Of a DNA stretch of 64,000 bases, positions 24,201 through 34,600 are shown piece after piece. Location of the stretch: contig JAEBUN010000002.1 of assembly GCA_023014365.1 (NCBI GenBank), forward strand, positions 2,976,001-3,040,000, read 5' to 3'. A program made the translations under genes and the position numbers. The stretch is from Lepiota brunneoincarnata (lineage: Eukaryota; Basidiomycota; Agaricomycetes; Agaricales; Agaricaceae). The notes under the pieces were generated by a model, which worked only from the letters and a program-made list of their open reading frames with translations, searched no databases and was not told the DNA's origin. Each line of letters begins with the position of its first letter. Position 1 is the first letter of the stretch.

Positions 24201-24943
24201 GGCTAGTTCAGGTTGATCTCAAGCTCAACATAAGCAAGTTCAGCGGGTGTACTAATGATCTGATGCATCTTGGACTCTAGAGAGAACTCTTCATAGTCCT
24301 CATCTAGGAGGGGTTCATAAATTGGTTCGTGCAGGGTATAGGAAAATTTTCCTTCAGGGTCAAATGCATTCAATCAGTCCATGGCGAGGGTAGCGATATT
24401 GATCGGATGGTTGTTGTATGTCAAGTACTTGGGGTGATGGTTGCACTTCTTCTCTTTTCTCCATTGGAATGTATGGCGTTTCCAATTGATTTTCGGGTTG
24501 GCTTCATTAAGCCATGGGAAACCAAGGACCATTGGTTTTGATCCTGTTGCTGCAATGTAGGTGGTGATGGGAGTTAATTGACCATCGATTATTGTGCAGA
24601 GAGTAGAATAATGAGTGATCATTCCATTTAAGTTGTTCAATCCATCGAAGTTGTGCATGCTGATTGCTCGGGGAAGTGCTTGCTTCCATAAATGGTGTTC
24701 GGTGACAAAGTCTTCTGATATGAAACTTCCTTGAGCTCCAGAGTCAAGGAGGGCAATAAGCGGGACATCTTTCTGTTCTCTCAGGCTCTGCACCTTTAAA
24801 GGAAGATATATGGATTTATTGTTTGAGGTAGATGTGAGAGTTACAACATTACAAGAGAGAGGGGAACTGGGAGGGGCTGGCATCGAACAGAACCTCCGAA
24901 TTAAAAATTTGTGAATGGTTGCATGGTCAGGTCTTTGGACCAA
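21210..24943 (-). pseudogene. Gyp-2 pol: protease, RT, RNase H, integrase, chromodomain (decayed)
   Basis: In order on the minus strand: aspartic protease (LLDSGAQGSFIS, near 24740); reverse transcriptase ([16 protein letters not shown] near 23940, catalytic YMDD in VYMDDILIF near 23560); RNase H (YDIHDHKLLAIIHALGEW near 23000); integrase (zinc-finger and D,D,E core region, 22670-21525, including ELIDLYYQNTKTT); and a chromodomain beginning [11 protein letters not shown] at 21400 and continuing with stops to about 21210. Interruptions throughout are mostly CpG-type. Confidence 0.8.
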
Positions 24944-26132
24944 GTCTCATAGACTTCAACAGCTTTGGTTTCAGGAATAGATTCGATGATGGAACAGATT
25001 TTAAGGGGTGTGTTTTGTATGTTGGTCACTTTATCAATTTTTGGTTGTGGTTTAGCTACATTGGGGCACATGCAAGAGATGTGGCTGGGTTTGAAACAAC
25101 AGAAGCACAGGCCTTTCTCAGTAGGTGCGCTTTTCCTCAGGTGTAAAGATGGCATTGATGTCAATGTTATCATTGTGGGGGAAATGATCTGGTTGGTCTT
25201 CTTCAGCTTCTTCTTGATTGGGCGTGCAGATCACCAGGGATATTAAAAGAAGGATAATATTCGGGACCTTCATTAAGGTATGTGTTGTCGATCTCCATAG
25301 CGTTCGGATCATGCAATGTGTGGAATTGATAATGGCAGTTTGGTCCAGTGTAGGACAATTGTTGTTGTGGTTGGCAATATAGTTGTTGCATGCATTGGTA
25401 GTTATTAGTGGGAGCAGGGCGTGGATGGAATCCTGGATGCAGTCCAAGGATTGTGGAAGTAGTGTGCCAGTTGTGGTCGATCTGGATAGCACGGCAGTAC
25501 CATTTGTTTATGGTGTTGGGCAGGTTCAGATCAGTGAGAATTTTGTAGGTGAGGTTCTGGTTGATAACATTTTGGAACTTTTCTATGAGGACGCAATCTT
25601 CGGTGAGTCCTGAACGGTGAACAAGAGTCTTGAACTCTGCGACGACATCTTTGATGTTACAGGATCCCTGATGGAGGGTGTTGAGATCATGGAATGCTTG
25701 GGAAGGGATGTTGATGGGCAAGAATGCTTTGGTGAACTCTTTGACAAGTTCTTCATATGATCCAGGGATGAATATTCCCCAAGTTTGCTTCAACTGAAAG
25801 TACTGGTTCTTCCAGTTGCTGGCTTCTCCAGTTTTAAGCAGGGATGAGAAGAATACAATCTTCTTGTTGTTGGTATTATAGATGTCAGCATTACCATAAA
25901 GGTAAAGTGCTATGGAGTTTATGAATTCCTGGAAGTTCTTGCAGTTTCCGTCGAACGGTGTTGGTTTCTTGAAGGATAATTCTTTGTAACCATTGTGTTG
26001 TTGTGGCGGTGGTGACGTCGATTGGTTTTGGGGAGGGAAGAGACTTCTGGTTGGTCCTGGTGGGCCTCCAGGTGGTCCTGATGGACTGGACAATGGCTGG
26101 TTAGCTGGCGGGTCTCCCATAGTTTCAGACAT
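24901..26132 (-). pseudogene. Gyp-2 gag with CCHC zinc knuckle
   Basis: A 309-codon frame from 26132 has the gag capsid pattern (PTPFDGNCKNFQEFIN, ASNWKNQYFQ, LVKEFTKAFLP, LNTLHQGS). The knuckle (CFCCFKPSHISCMCPN, 25100-25060) lies in a shifted frame, so the ORF is broken or used frameshifting. Capsid and nucleocapsid parts of a virus-like particle. Confidence 0.75.
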
Positions 26133-26808
26133 GGATTCAGAGGGAGGGGAAGGTGGTGGAAAAGGTTGTAAAGTACAAGGGAGCTGGTAGTGTCCAGGTT
26201 CAATCTGTCAGATAGGAAACATAGGGGACCTCCTGTACTTGTGGTTGCTTCTAGCAGACCAAAAGGGAGTTGAGGCAGTTCAACAGGTGACGGTTTGGTA
26301 ATCTGAGTGGCTATGTGAGTGGTGGTATCCACTGGTTCAGGCGGGGTTGCATATATGGGTTGGTCGGACTCAGGAGAAGACAATGGAATGCAAAAAGAAG
26401 GAGCAGGGCGAGGAGTAGATGGGGTGGCACATGGGGTAACAGATGGTTGAGAGGGTCCTGGAGATCCAGAACCAGTTTGGGAAATATGAGGGTTAGGACA
26501 GTCTGTCCTGGCTTTGAAATAACTACCTGTGGTAGGCAACAATGTCTTTTCCAGTAAAGAGGAACCAAAGAGAATTTAAGATCCACTAAGACATTTGACA
26601 AGACAAACGAGGAATCCGAGAACCTATAGAGACACTGGGGTGCAAAGGTTCAGAAGAACAACAGCTGGAGTTCTTCAGGGTGAAGACCGTGTCAGATGCT
26701 TGAATAGACAAGCGATGATCTTCAACAGATTATGGTTCTGTCTAGACCTCACAGTTAACGGTACTGTGCAAACCAAGGAGGATAAGAAGAGAGAAGAGAG
26801 GCAACGAG
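26133..26808 (-). other. Gyp-2 leader
   Basis: Pro/Ser/Thr-rich frames between primer site and gag, without recognised domains; probably untranslated leader or an N-terminal gag extension. Confidence 0.4.
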
Positions 26809-26820
26809 TAGCTTTGTCTT
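26809..26820 (-). promoter_or_regulatory. Gyp-2 primer-binding site, self-priming type
   Basis: Next to the 5' LTR, 12 bases (minus AAGACAAAGCTA) are exactly complementary to minus-strand LTR bases at 26938-26949 (TAGCTTTGTCTT), which lie about 33 nt after a TATATATAG box. This is the Tf1 arrangement, where the transcript 5' end primes cDNA synthesis. Confidence 0.7.
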
Positions 26821-26821
26821 T

Positions 26822-27173
26822 TGTTATGCTGGTTAGGCACCTGCAAGGCTCAATGCAATTAACAACAAGTTAACCGTTGAGTAATGCGAGCAAGTCTAAG
26901 GCAATGCCAAAGAGCAGGAACAAATATGGTGTATAATAAGACAAAGCTAGAGCTTACAAGTAATACCTAGGTCTATATATACTACTGGGGCAACTGGCAT
27001 GTGATAAAGGAAAGAATCACATGTGAATGGGTGAGAATCACAAGCCAAAGGAGAACTAACTATAGATGGGCAGTGGCATATGATAAATAAATATAGCTGG
27101 GCGCTGACTATGGGCGGTGATGTGTGATAAGTAAAAATAGGTGGATGGGTGCATGAAAGAGAAAACAGTAACA
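26822..27173 (-). repeat. Gyp-2 5' LTR
   Basis: 352 bp, TGTTATGC..CAGTAACA on plus. Followed by target duplication GGTTT and the continuation of G1 (CTGGTGCAGTATATGG). Confidence 0.9.
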
Positions 27174-28601
27174 GGTTTCTGGTGCAGTATATGGATAGGT
27201 AGGTTTCTATTTCTTGGTTGTATCATTCAGTTGTTCCATCTGTTTGTGGATGGTAGGCAGTTGAGAAGGCTTGTTTGATGTTTAATCATTTTGCTAGTTG
27301 TCTGAGTGATTGGGTGGTAAATCTAGGGTCTCTGTCTGATATAATTTTGTCAGGGAGACCATATCTTGTGAACACTTTTTCAATAAGAAGTCTTCCAATG
27401 TTGTTGGCTGTAGCATTTTCTGATGTGGGGATGAAAATCACCCCCTTCGTAAAGCTGTGGTCCACCATGGACAATATAGCATTGTTTCCCATGGATGGTG
27501 GGAGACCTGTGATTAGATCCCAAGAGATCTGGCTGAATGGGTGTAATGAAGATATTAGTTGGATTGGTTGAATCAGAGTGTGATCCAGTTGTCAGATGAT
27601 TTTGTGTTGCTGACACTCTGGACAGCCTTTGATGTAGTTCTTTATGAACATTGACATTCCTGGCCAATACACTTCTTTCTTGGCAAGGCAATATGTTTCT
27701 TGTTCTCCAGGGTGGCCATGTGTGGGGTGGTCATGGTATCTTGCGATGACATCACATCTGAGTTGAAGGTCCTCTGGGATGATGACATATTCTTGGAGTG
27801 TAAGTAGTGGACCGTTTGAGGTTGGAACAGTTCTAAAGTCTTTATCAGTGGCATTAGGGTGTGATTCTTTGAGGAGTTTGAACACTTCAGTGGTTCTAGC
27901 GTCATATTTGGGTGATTCCATGATTCTTTCTTGAAGTTCCATATTGACTGTAGTGATGAAAAGATGTTCTGGGAGTACTGTGATCATATTTGGGCTTTCT
28001 AAGTTGGCTGTGGTGACAAAGAGATTGTTTGGGAGCATGGTGATATCTTCATTGTTGTTATCTTCATCAGGGATGTGGTCTGGACATCTTGATAGAGCAT
28101 CTGGTGCAGGGATCTTTGATCCTGGGACATGCTCTAATTTGAAGTTATAATCAGTGAGGGTTTGGACCCATCATGCTTGTCAGCAGTTGATTTTCTGGGG
28201 TTTGTGCCAGTATGTGAGATTCTGATGGTCCATTCTGATACAGACAGTGTGAGGACTGCCAAGGAGGTAGTGGCATCATTCTTTGAGGGCCTGGATTATA
28301 GCGAGGAGTTCCCTGTCATAGATATCATAATTGCATTCAGCTGGTCCAAACATTTTTGAATAGAATGATATGGGTTTCCATATTCCATTGATGTCATGTT
28401 GATATAATATGGCTCCTGATGCAAATTTGGAAGCATCAGCTTCTATTTCAAAGGGTTTTGTGGAGTCAGGCATGAGGAGTACTGGTTCCTTTAAGAATTC
28501 ATTCTTGAGTGTTTTGAACACTTTTTGTTGTTCTTCTTTCCATTCAAACTTGGTTGATTTAGAAAGGAGTTAGTTAAGGGATTTTGTATGATGGGAGTAG
28601 C
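27174..28601 (-). pseudogene. G1 pol segment: RNase H end and integrase, decayed
   Basis: Frames encode RNase H (EIEADASKFASGAILYQHD, YDIYDRELLAIIQALKE, 28521-28276), the integrase H/C finger (GHPGEQETYCLAKKEVYWPG, CPECQQHK, 28038-27592) and the core (SMVDHSFTKGVIFIPTS, LPDKIISDRDPRF, 27492-27286). It carries TGA at the same codon (about 28181, between RNase H and integrase) as G-young. Ends at the family C LTR insertion. Confidence 0.8.
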
Positions 28602-28640
28602 TGTAAGGGGAACTTCAGGTCACTGCTCACAACCTCAAAT

Positions 28641-28820
28641 TTGGAAATCCAATTCCCAACCTCCTAGCACTTGGAAATCTGATTCCCTGCCTCTCTATGT
28701 TTGGAAACCCAATCCCCAGCTTCCCTATGCTCAGAAATCCAATTCCCTGCCTTCCTGCATTTGGAAATCTCATCCCCAGCCCCCTTTGGCCTGGAATTTG
28801 GTCCTCCAGTACTCTAGTGC
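28641..28820. repeat. 30-bp minisatellite in family C LTR
   Basis: Six units beginning TTGGAAATC or a variant at 28641, 28671, 28701, 28731, 28761 and 28791, exactly 30 bp apart. The unit is a multiple of three and stays open on the plus strand as a decapeptide repeat (WKSNSQPPST type). Confidence 0.8.
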
Positions 28821-29058
28821 TTGGAGTTCCTTCCTACACCCCTCCAATGCAGATGCAAACTCTCACTGGTGCATGCAACCCTGTTCCAAGCCCATTCCCA
28901 ACCATACCCACTTTAGGCATCCCTGACACCTCACAGCCATTTATGTAGAGTAGATTACTTAACTTGGACTTACAGCAAGTAGTATAAGTAGTGTAGGTGA
29001 GCTCAGAGAAACCTTACTTGATTCTCTAAGGTTTCCCCCTGCTCAGTCAATGTGACAT

Positions 29059-29444
29059 TGTTATCAGAAACCACATCAGAAGGACAGTTATTTTTAGCTC
29101 ACATTCCCATGTCACTATGAAACTATCAGTAGTGTACATCAGAAGGACTATTCTTAGTATACGCCTCATGTTTCCTTATCTCTGACTCATAGTTACCCCG
29201 GTCTGGACTATTATAGTAGGAGTACAGCCACACTTAGAGATATATAAGGATACAGTACAATACCTTGTATCCTTATCTTAGTGTTATACAGTTCTTGCCT
29301 CCTATACCTCTTTGCCCTTAAACCGGCTGGACTATAGTGCTCCGTCGTCTCTAAGTCACGCCTAGTAGGACAAGACCAAGTCTGTATAGACATCTTGCCA
29401 CGAACGCCGTGCTACTCAAGAGCGAACCCCTAACCCGGGTAACA
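29059..29444 (+). repeat. G-young 5' LTR with promoter
   Basis: TGTTATCAG..GGGTAACA. TATATAA at 29241-29247; the expected transcript start about 30 nt later falls at TATCTTAGTGTT (29274-29285). An antisense 60-codon frame inside the LTR is probably chance. Confidence 0.92.
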
Positions 29445-29803
29445 AAACACTAAGATACTCTGCTGCTTATCTCTTGCTCGCCCTCTACTCTGCTCTGCTT
29501 TGCCGACGTACTGAACGTGTCAAGGTACCCTGGTCGTTCAAAACGACGTACGAAAGAAAACCACCTCTCTGTGTAGCCATCGCTACGTCCCTCAACCTCT
29601 CCCCGCCAGACGACCTGGCTTACCTACTCATCTTCGTCTTCACCTCCACCGCCACTCTCATCGCCTATCGAATCATCACCTTAGAACTCGAATGTATCAC
29701 GTGCCCCTGTCACTGTTGCGTCGTCAGATCGTGGAACCTATACTCAGGGATATCCATAATCGCCACCCAATTCTTCATACTTCTAGCGATAATCGATCGC
29801 TAG
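29390..29803 (+). CDS. AUG-less hydrophobic reading frame upstream of gag
   Basis: Open from just after a TAG in the LTR (29387) through the LTR edge to TAG 29801-29803, in the same frame as gag, with no ATG. Encodes two likely membrane helices (LAYLLIFVFTSTATLIAY and SIIATQFFILLAIID) around a Cys-rich ITCPCHCCVV segment. The same product is visible in decayed G3 (56050-55750) and G1 (about 57750-57425), differing mostly by transitions, and TAG is kept in all three. It could be an N-terminal extension reached by near-cognate start, splicing or stop readthrough, or a non-coding leader that happens to stay open. Function unknown. Confidence 0.4.
   Translation, partial: TSCHERRATQERTPNPGNKTLRYSAAYLLLALYSALLCRRTERVKVPWSFKTTYERKPPLCVAIATSLNLSPPDDLAYLLIFVFTSTATLIAYRIITLELECITCPCHCCVVRSWNLYSGISIIATQFFILLAIIDR
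29446..29457 (+). promoter_or_regulatory. G-young primer-binding site, self-priming type
   Basis: AACACTAAGATA, two bases inside the LTR end, is a perfect 12-nt complement of LTR bases 29274-29285, which lie at the predicted RNA 5' end. Matches the Tf1/sushi self-priming mechanism; no tRNA 3'-end complement (TGG start) is present. Confidence 0.75.
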
Positions 29804-31618
29804 ACAAATATCACCACGCCTCCAAAGAAATTCTCGGCCCGAGAATCCCCATCACCTCCCCCTCCTCCCAAATCGAGAAGCAGAATCTCAGGATCAGGAA
29901 CCCAAAACCCAGATCCCAGAAGAAACCCTATCCCCACTCAGACACCATCCCCATTCTATCCCCCATCTCCATTCGACTCGCCCACTCCAAGTACATCAAC
30001 ACGTACAAGAACAAGCTTTGCTGACGAACTAGCAGAACGACAAAGACTACAACACGAAAAAGAACTAAAAGAACACTACGAACAAGAAGAAAGAAGACGC
30101 AAGCAAGCCGAAGAATACCGTGCTAAAGTAGACCCATTAAACGACTACGAACTCCAAAGACTCAAGAACGCCCTCAAACAACCAAGAGGACTTTCCGCAT
30201 CAGAAGAGAATTTACTCTCACGCCATGAATACGCCGTAAATCAAGGAAAACCCCAAGAAGACAACGACTCCGACGTCTATATAACAGACGACAACCAATC
30301 GGATCCCGATTCACAACCACCTGCATTACCTGCACCAACCATACCCTTAGCCTTACCGGCTCCACCTTCCCGACCAACACAACCTCCATCACCACCACCG
30401 CCGCCGCCACCCGGACAATTACAAATAATGGCCGCCGCAGCTACCCCAAAGGAGTTAGGACTCCTCAAACCCATCGCCTTCGATGGAACTAGAAGACTAT
30501 TCGAAGATTGGATCTTCCAATGTGAAGTTTACGTGCTCGCTAATGCGACCACCTACAACACCGACCTCGCTAGAACCCTATTCGTCCTTTCGACAATGCA
30601 ATCAGGAGATGCCCGAGCATGGGCTAGACAATACCTCCATGAGAGAAACGCCCAAACCCCACAAGGACAACCCATAGTCATGGAATCATGGGACAACTTC
30701 ACCGCCCGACTTAGGGCCGACTTCACCCCAGCAGACGAACATGCGTACGCGCATACCCGACTTCAAACCCTGCACCAAGCAGGTAAACCGATGACCGAAT
30801 TCAACGCTCAGTTCAAAGAACTCGTCCGACAATCCGGATTAAACGAAGATCGCACTCTGATCGATCTATACCGCAAGGCAATCGACCGTCGCATTGCCAT
30901 GAAAATCGATGAATCGGAAAACCCTCCGACAACTATCACCGCTTGGTACACCCGAGCAAACAAACTCGATGACAATTTCCGCCGAATCAACGCCCTATAC
31001 GGCACCCCCAGAAACACGTTTCCCCAAAGAAACCAGTACCAACCCAACCGAGGACCAAACCGTCCAAACAATAATGTGCCCTACGCACAATTCTACCAAA
31101 GGAGCAACGCTCCACGATTCACCCCACGCGACCCACATGCCATGGAAGTAGACCATGTCGCTATAGAAGAAGGGTTCGAAGACCCTTATCCCGAAATCCC
31201 ACAACCGGAATACACCGAAGAAGACTCCGCACAAGGACCATTGGAGTTAGATGCCGTTGTCACCGGACAACAAATGAAATCATACCAAAACCAGGAATGC
31301 TTCCGATGTGGAGCCAAAGATCATTGGGTCAGCAAATGCCCTCAACCACCACCAGCTAGACGCTTCCCAGGAATGCGTACCAATCCCCCTCGCCCTGCGA
31401 GAAACCCCAACCGTCCCTTCCCTGGACAACAAAACACTCGTCCTGGATTCCCAAACCGGAACGCCCAACAATCACCGCAGCGCAAGTACTCCCTTGCCGT
31501 CGCAGAAGTCGCATCTCAGATGCGCCAAATGGTCGATGACCTCGATCCAGAACTCCAACAAGAACTCCACTCCGCGCTAGCCGAGGATCCGGAGATGCGT
31601 CCATTCCAGGATTTTTAA
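29804..31618 (+). CDS. G-young Gag
   Basis: Open frame after the TAG at 29801; the first ATG is 30428, yet homology to other copies begins at codon 29816 (ACG here, ATG with an ACCATG context in G1 and G3). Pro/Ser-rich N-terminus (NPDPRRNPIPTQTPSPFYPP), a coiled charged stretch (ELAERQRLQHEKELKEH), DNDSDVYITDD, then the capsid region (LLKPIAFDGTRRLFEDWIF, DARAWARQYLHERN, MTEFNAQFKELVRQSGL), PHAMEVDHV, and a CCHC knuckle CFRCGAKDHWVSKC near 31300-31340. Stop TAA at 31616-31618. Forms the virus-like particle and packages RNA. From 30428 alone it is 396 aa. Confidence 0.85.
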   Translation, partial: TNITTPPKKFSARESPSPPPPPKSRSRISGSGTQNPDPRRNPIPTQTPSPFYPPSPFDSPTPSTSTRTRTSFADELAERQRLQHEKELKEHYEQEERRRKQAEEYRAKVDPLNDYELQRLKNALKQPRGLSASEENLLSRHEYAVNQGKPQEDNDSDVYITDDNQSDPDSQPPALPAPTIPLALPAPPSRPTQPPSPPPPPPPGQLQIMAAAATPKELGLLKPIAFDGTRRLFEDWIFQCEVYVLANATTYNTDLARTLFVLSTMQSGDARAWARQYLHERNAQTPQGQPIVMESWDNFTARLRADFTPADEHAYAHTRLQTLHQAGKPMTEFNAQFKELVRQSGLNEDRTLIDLYRKAIDRRIAMKIDESENPPTTITAWYTRANKLDDNFRRINALYGTPRNTFPQRNQYQPNRGPNRPNNNVPYAQFYQRSNAPRFTPRDPHAMEVDHVAIEEGFEDPYPEIPQPEYTEEDSAQGPLELDAVVTGQQMKSYQNQECFRCGAKDHWVSKCPQPPPARRFPGMRTNPPRPARNPNRPFPGQQNTRPGFPNRNAQQSPQRKYSLAVAEVASQMRQMVDDLDPELQQELHSALAEDPEMRPFQDF

Positions 31619-31624
31619 AAAGGA
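31608..31624 (+). promoter_or_regulatory. Candidate gag-pol frameshift site (T5A5)
   Basis: Gag ends GAT TTT TAA; the pol frame is -1 and reads TTA AAA AGG across the same bases. The P-site TTT can re-pair on TTT after a one-base backward slip with the stop in the A site. It is not a classical X XXY YYZ heptamer. The T5A4-5 tract is kept in G1 (about 46215) and G3 (about 52885). Confidence 0.45.
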
Positions 31625-34600
31625 ACGCTGTCGACAGATGTGCCCCTGCACGTTCCAGAACTCAGAAGGACATTTCGTACTCTCACTCCCAGAAGGACAT
31701 TTTCTCGATAAACTCTGTACAATTACGACTATCCCCGAATAAACGATCCCTTTTCTTACCCATCGAGATTTGGAGTGAACGGACATCAAAACCCGTGGCC
31801 ATCACCGCCCTGATAGACTCAGGAGCCCAAGGGAACTTTATCTCCCACAAGGTCGTTGAACGACATGGTTATCAAACCAAACGGCTGGACCAACCAATTC
31901 CACTCAGTAACGTTGACGGAACTGATAATCAACATGGCAAGATCCATGAATACATCAAAATCAGAACCATCATTGATGGAAGAGATTGCACACTAGAAGC
32001 GTACGTCACAAACACTGGTGAGAAAGACCTCATCATCGGATTTCCCTGGTTGGAACAATACAACCCCGACATCAACTGGAAGACCAAGACATTCTCTTGG
32101 AAACCACAAATCGACCACCAGGACTTCTCGAAACTCCTCAGAACCCTACGACGACCTGTCGAACTCAACTCCATCGCCATGGACATAATGGCTGGAAAAA
32201 CCTCCCAACCTGAAGAAAACCCCGAGGAATACGTCAACCTGTCAAATGTTGACCTCGACACCTTCTCTCTAGAAAGAGAAATGAACCCCATGCTTCTAAC
32301 CCCATTAGAAGTAAACGCCAAAGCGACACACGCCACAACGCTCCACAATGAGCAACATAATCCGACAAGATCGGCAAACCAAAAGGGAAAACAACCGGAA
32401 CCAAACAAGGAAACACCCGAGATCCCTCGGAGATTCGCCCGATGGGCTAAAATATTCAACAAGAAAGCCTCCGAACGATTCCCACCATCAAGAACGTTTG
32501 ATCATGAAATCGAACTAAAACCGACATTCGAAGCGAAATCAATGAAACCTTATCAAGTGGCACCTGCCGAAGAAAAAGCACTAAAAGAATTCATAGACGA
32601 AAACCTCCGAAAAGGCTACATCCGCCCTTCAAAATCCCCTATGGCATCACCCTTCTTTTTCGTTGCCAAGAAAGGAGGAGACCTCCGACCCTGCCAAGAC
32701 TATCGTTACCTAAACGATCACACCGTCAAAAACGCTTACCCAATCCCCATGATTTCTTCCATCATGGACAAACTCAAAGGAGCTAAGTATTTCACTAAGC
32801 TCGACGTCCGCCTAGGATACAATAACGTCAGAATCAAAGATGGCGATCAATGGAAAGCAGCGTTCAAGACTCCCATGGGTCTTTTCGAACCGACTGTCAT
32901 GTTTTTCGGACTTTGCAACAGTCCTGCAACGTTCCAACATATGATGGACACGTTATTCTCCGAAATAATGGAGAAAGGTGGAATCTTCATCTACATGGAT
33001 GATATCCTAATCTATGGTAAAACCCAGGAAGAAACCGACCGACTCACGGAAAAAGTACTGCAAATCCTGCAAGAAAACGATCTCTACCTCAAAACGGAGA
33101 AATGCGAGTTCAACAAACAACGACTCGAATATCTCGGCATGATCATCACGCCGGACGAAATCAAAATGGATCCCGGAAAACTCAAGGGAATAGAAGACTG
33201 GCCAGTACCAAAAACGGTCCGACATGTTCGGAAATTCATCGGATTTTGTAACTTCTACCGGAAGTTCATCCGCAACTACTCCCACCACACCAAACCCCTG
33301 AACCAACTCCTTTCCAAATCAAACAAATTCGAATGGAAAGAAGAACAACAGAAAGCGTTCGAAACACTCAAGAACGAATTCTTAAAAGAACCGGTACTCC
33401 TCATGCCCGACTCCACAAAACCCTTCGAAATAGAAGCTGATGCTTCTAAATTCGCATCAGGAGCTGTCCTATATCAACACGACATCAATGGAATACGGAA
33501 ACCCGTATCATTCTATTCAAAGACGTTCGGACCAGCGGAACGCAATTACGACATCTACGACAGGGAACTCCTCGCTATTATCCGAGCCCTCGAAGAATGG
33601 CGCCACTACCTCCTTGGCAGCCCCCATACTGTCCGTATCAGAACGGATCACCAAAACCTAACCTACTGGCGTAAACCCCAGAAAATCAACCGCTGACAAG
33701 CACGATGGGTACAGACCCTCGCGGATTACAACTTCAAATTAGAACACGTTCCAGGATCAAAGATCCCCGCACCAGACGCACTATCAAGACGTCCAGACCA
33801 CATCCCTGATGAGGATAATGATAACGAAGATATCACCATACTCCCAGAGAACCTCTTTGTCGCCACCGCCGACATAGAAGATCAAAATCTGATCACAATA
33901 CTCCCAGAACACCTCTTTATCGCCACCGTCGATATGGAACTCCAAGAAAGAATCACAGAATCACCAAAATACGACGCTAGAACCACCGAAGCGTTCAAAC
34001 TCCTAAAAGAAGCCCACCCTAACGCCGCCGATAAAGACTTCGGAACAGTTCCAACCCCGAACGGTTCACTCCTCACGTTCCAAGAACGGGTTATCATTCC
34101 AGAAGACCTCCAACTCAGACGCGATGTCATCGCAAGATACCACGACCATCCTACACGTGGTCACCCTGGAGAACAGGAAACATACCGCCTCGCCAAGAAA
34201 GAAGTATATTGGCCAGGAATGTCGACATTCATAAAGAACTACGTCAAAGGCTGTCCAGAGTGTCAGCAACACAAAATCATACGCAGACCGGATCGCGCGC
34301 CGACTCAACCGATCCTCCCCTCCATCCTCTAAACCATTTGCCCAGATCTCATGGGATCTTATCACCGGTCTACCGCCTAGCGCCGGCCACAATGCGATAT
34401 TGTCCGTGGTGGACCATGGCCTTACGAAGGGGGTAATTTTCATCCCAACCTCAGATCGATCAAACGCCGATGACATCGGACGACTATTAATAGAAAAAGT
34501 CTTCACCAGATTCGGACTACCCGACAAAATCATATCAGATCGAGACCCCAGATTCGCCGCCAACTCCCTCAGACAGCTAGCCAAACGCCTTAACATCCAA

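Larger units (their letters stand above)
19503..27173 (-). mobile_element. Gyp-2: chromodomain Ty3/gypsy element of a second family
   Basis: Complete-length 7671-bp element on the minus strand with LTRs 26822-27173 (5') and 19503-19856 (3'), flanked by the 5-bp target duplication GGTTT (19498-19502 and 27174-27178). It lies in the integrase region of G1. Order on the minus strand: LTR, primer site, leader, gag, protease, reverse transcriptase, RNase H, integrase, chromodomain, accessory zinc-knuckle region, polypurine tract, LTR. All coding parts carry stops and shifts. Confidence 0.9.

Noticed and set aside
29211..29393. Conserved 60-codon antisense frame in every G1-family LTR (also 37013-37195, 53905-54087)
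   Set aside because: Conservation follows from LTR identity; no start context or domain. Kept as non-coding.
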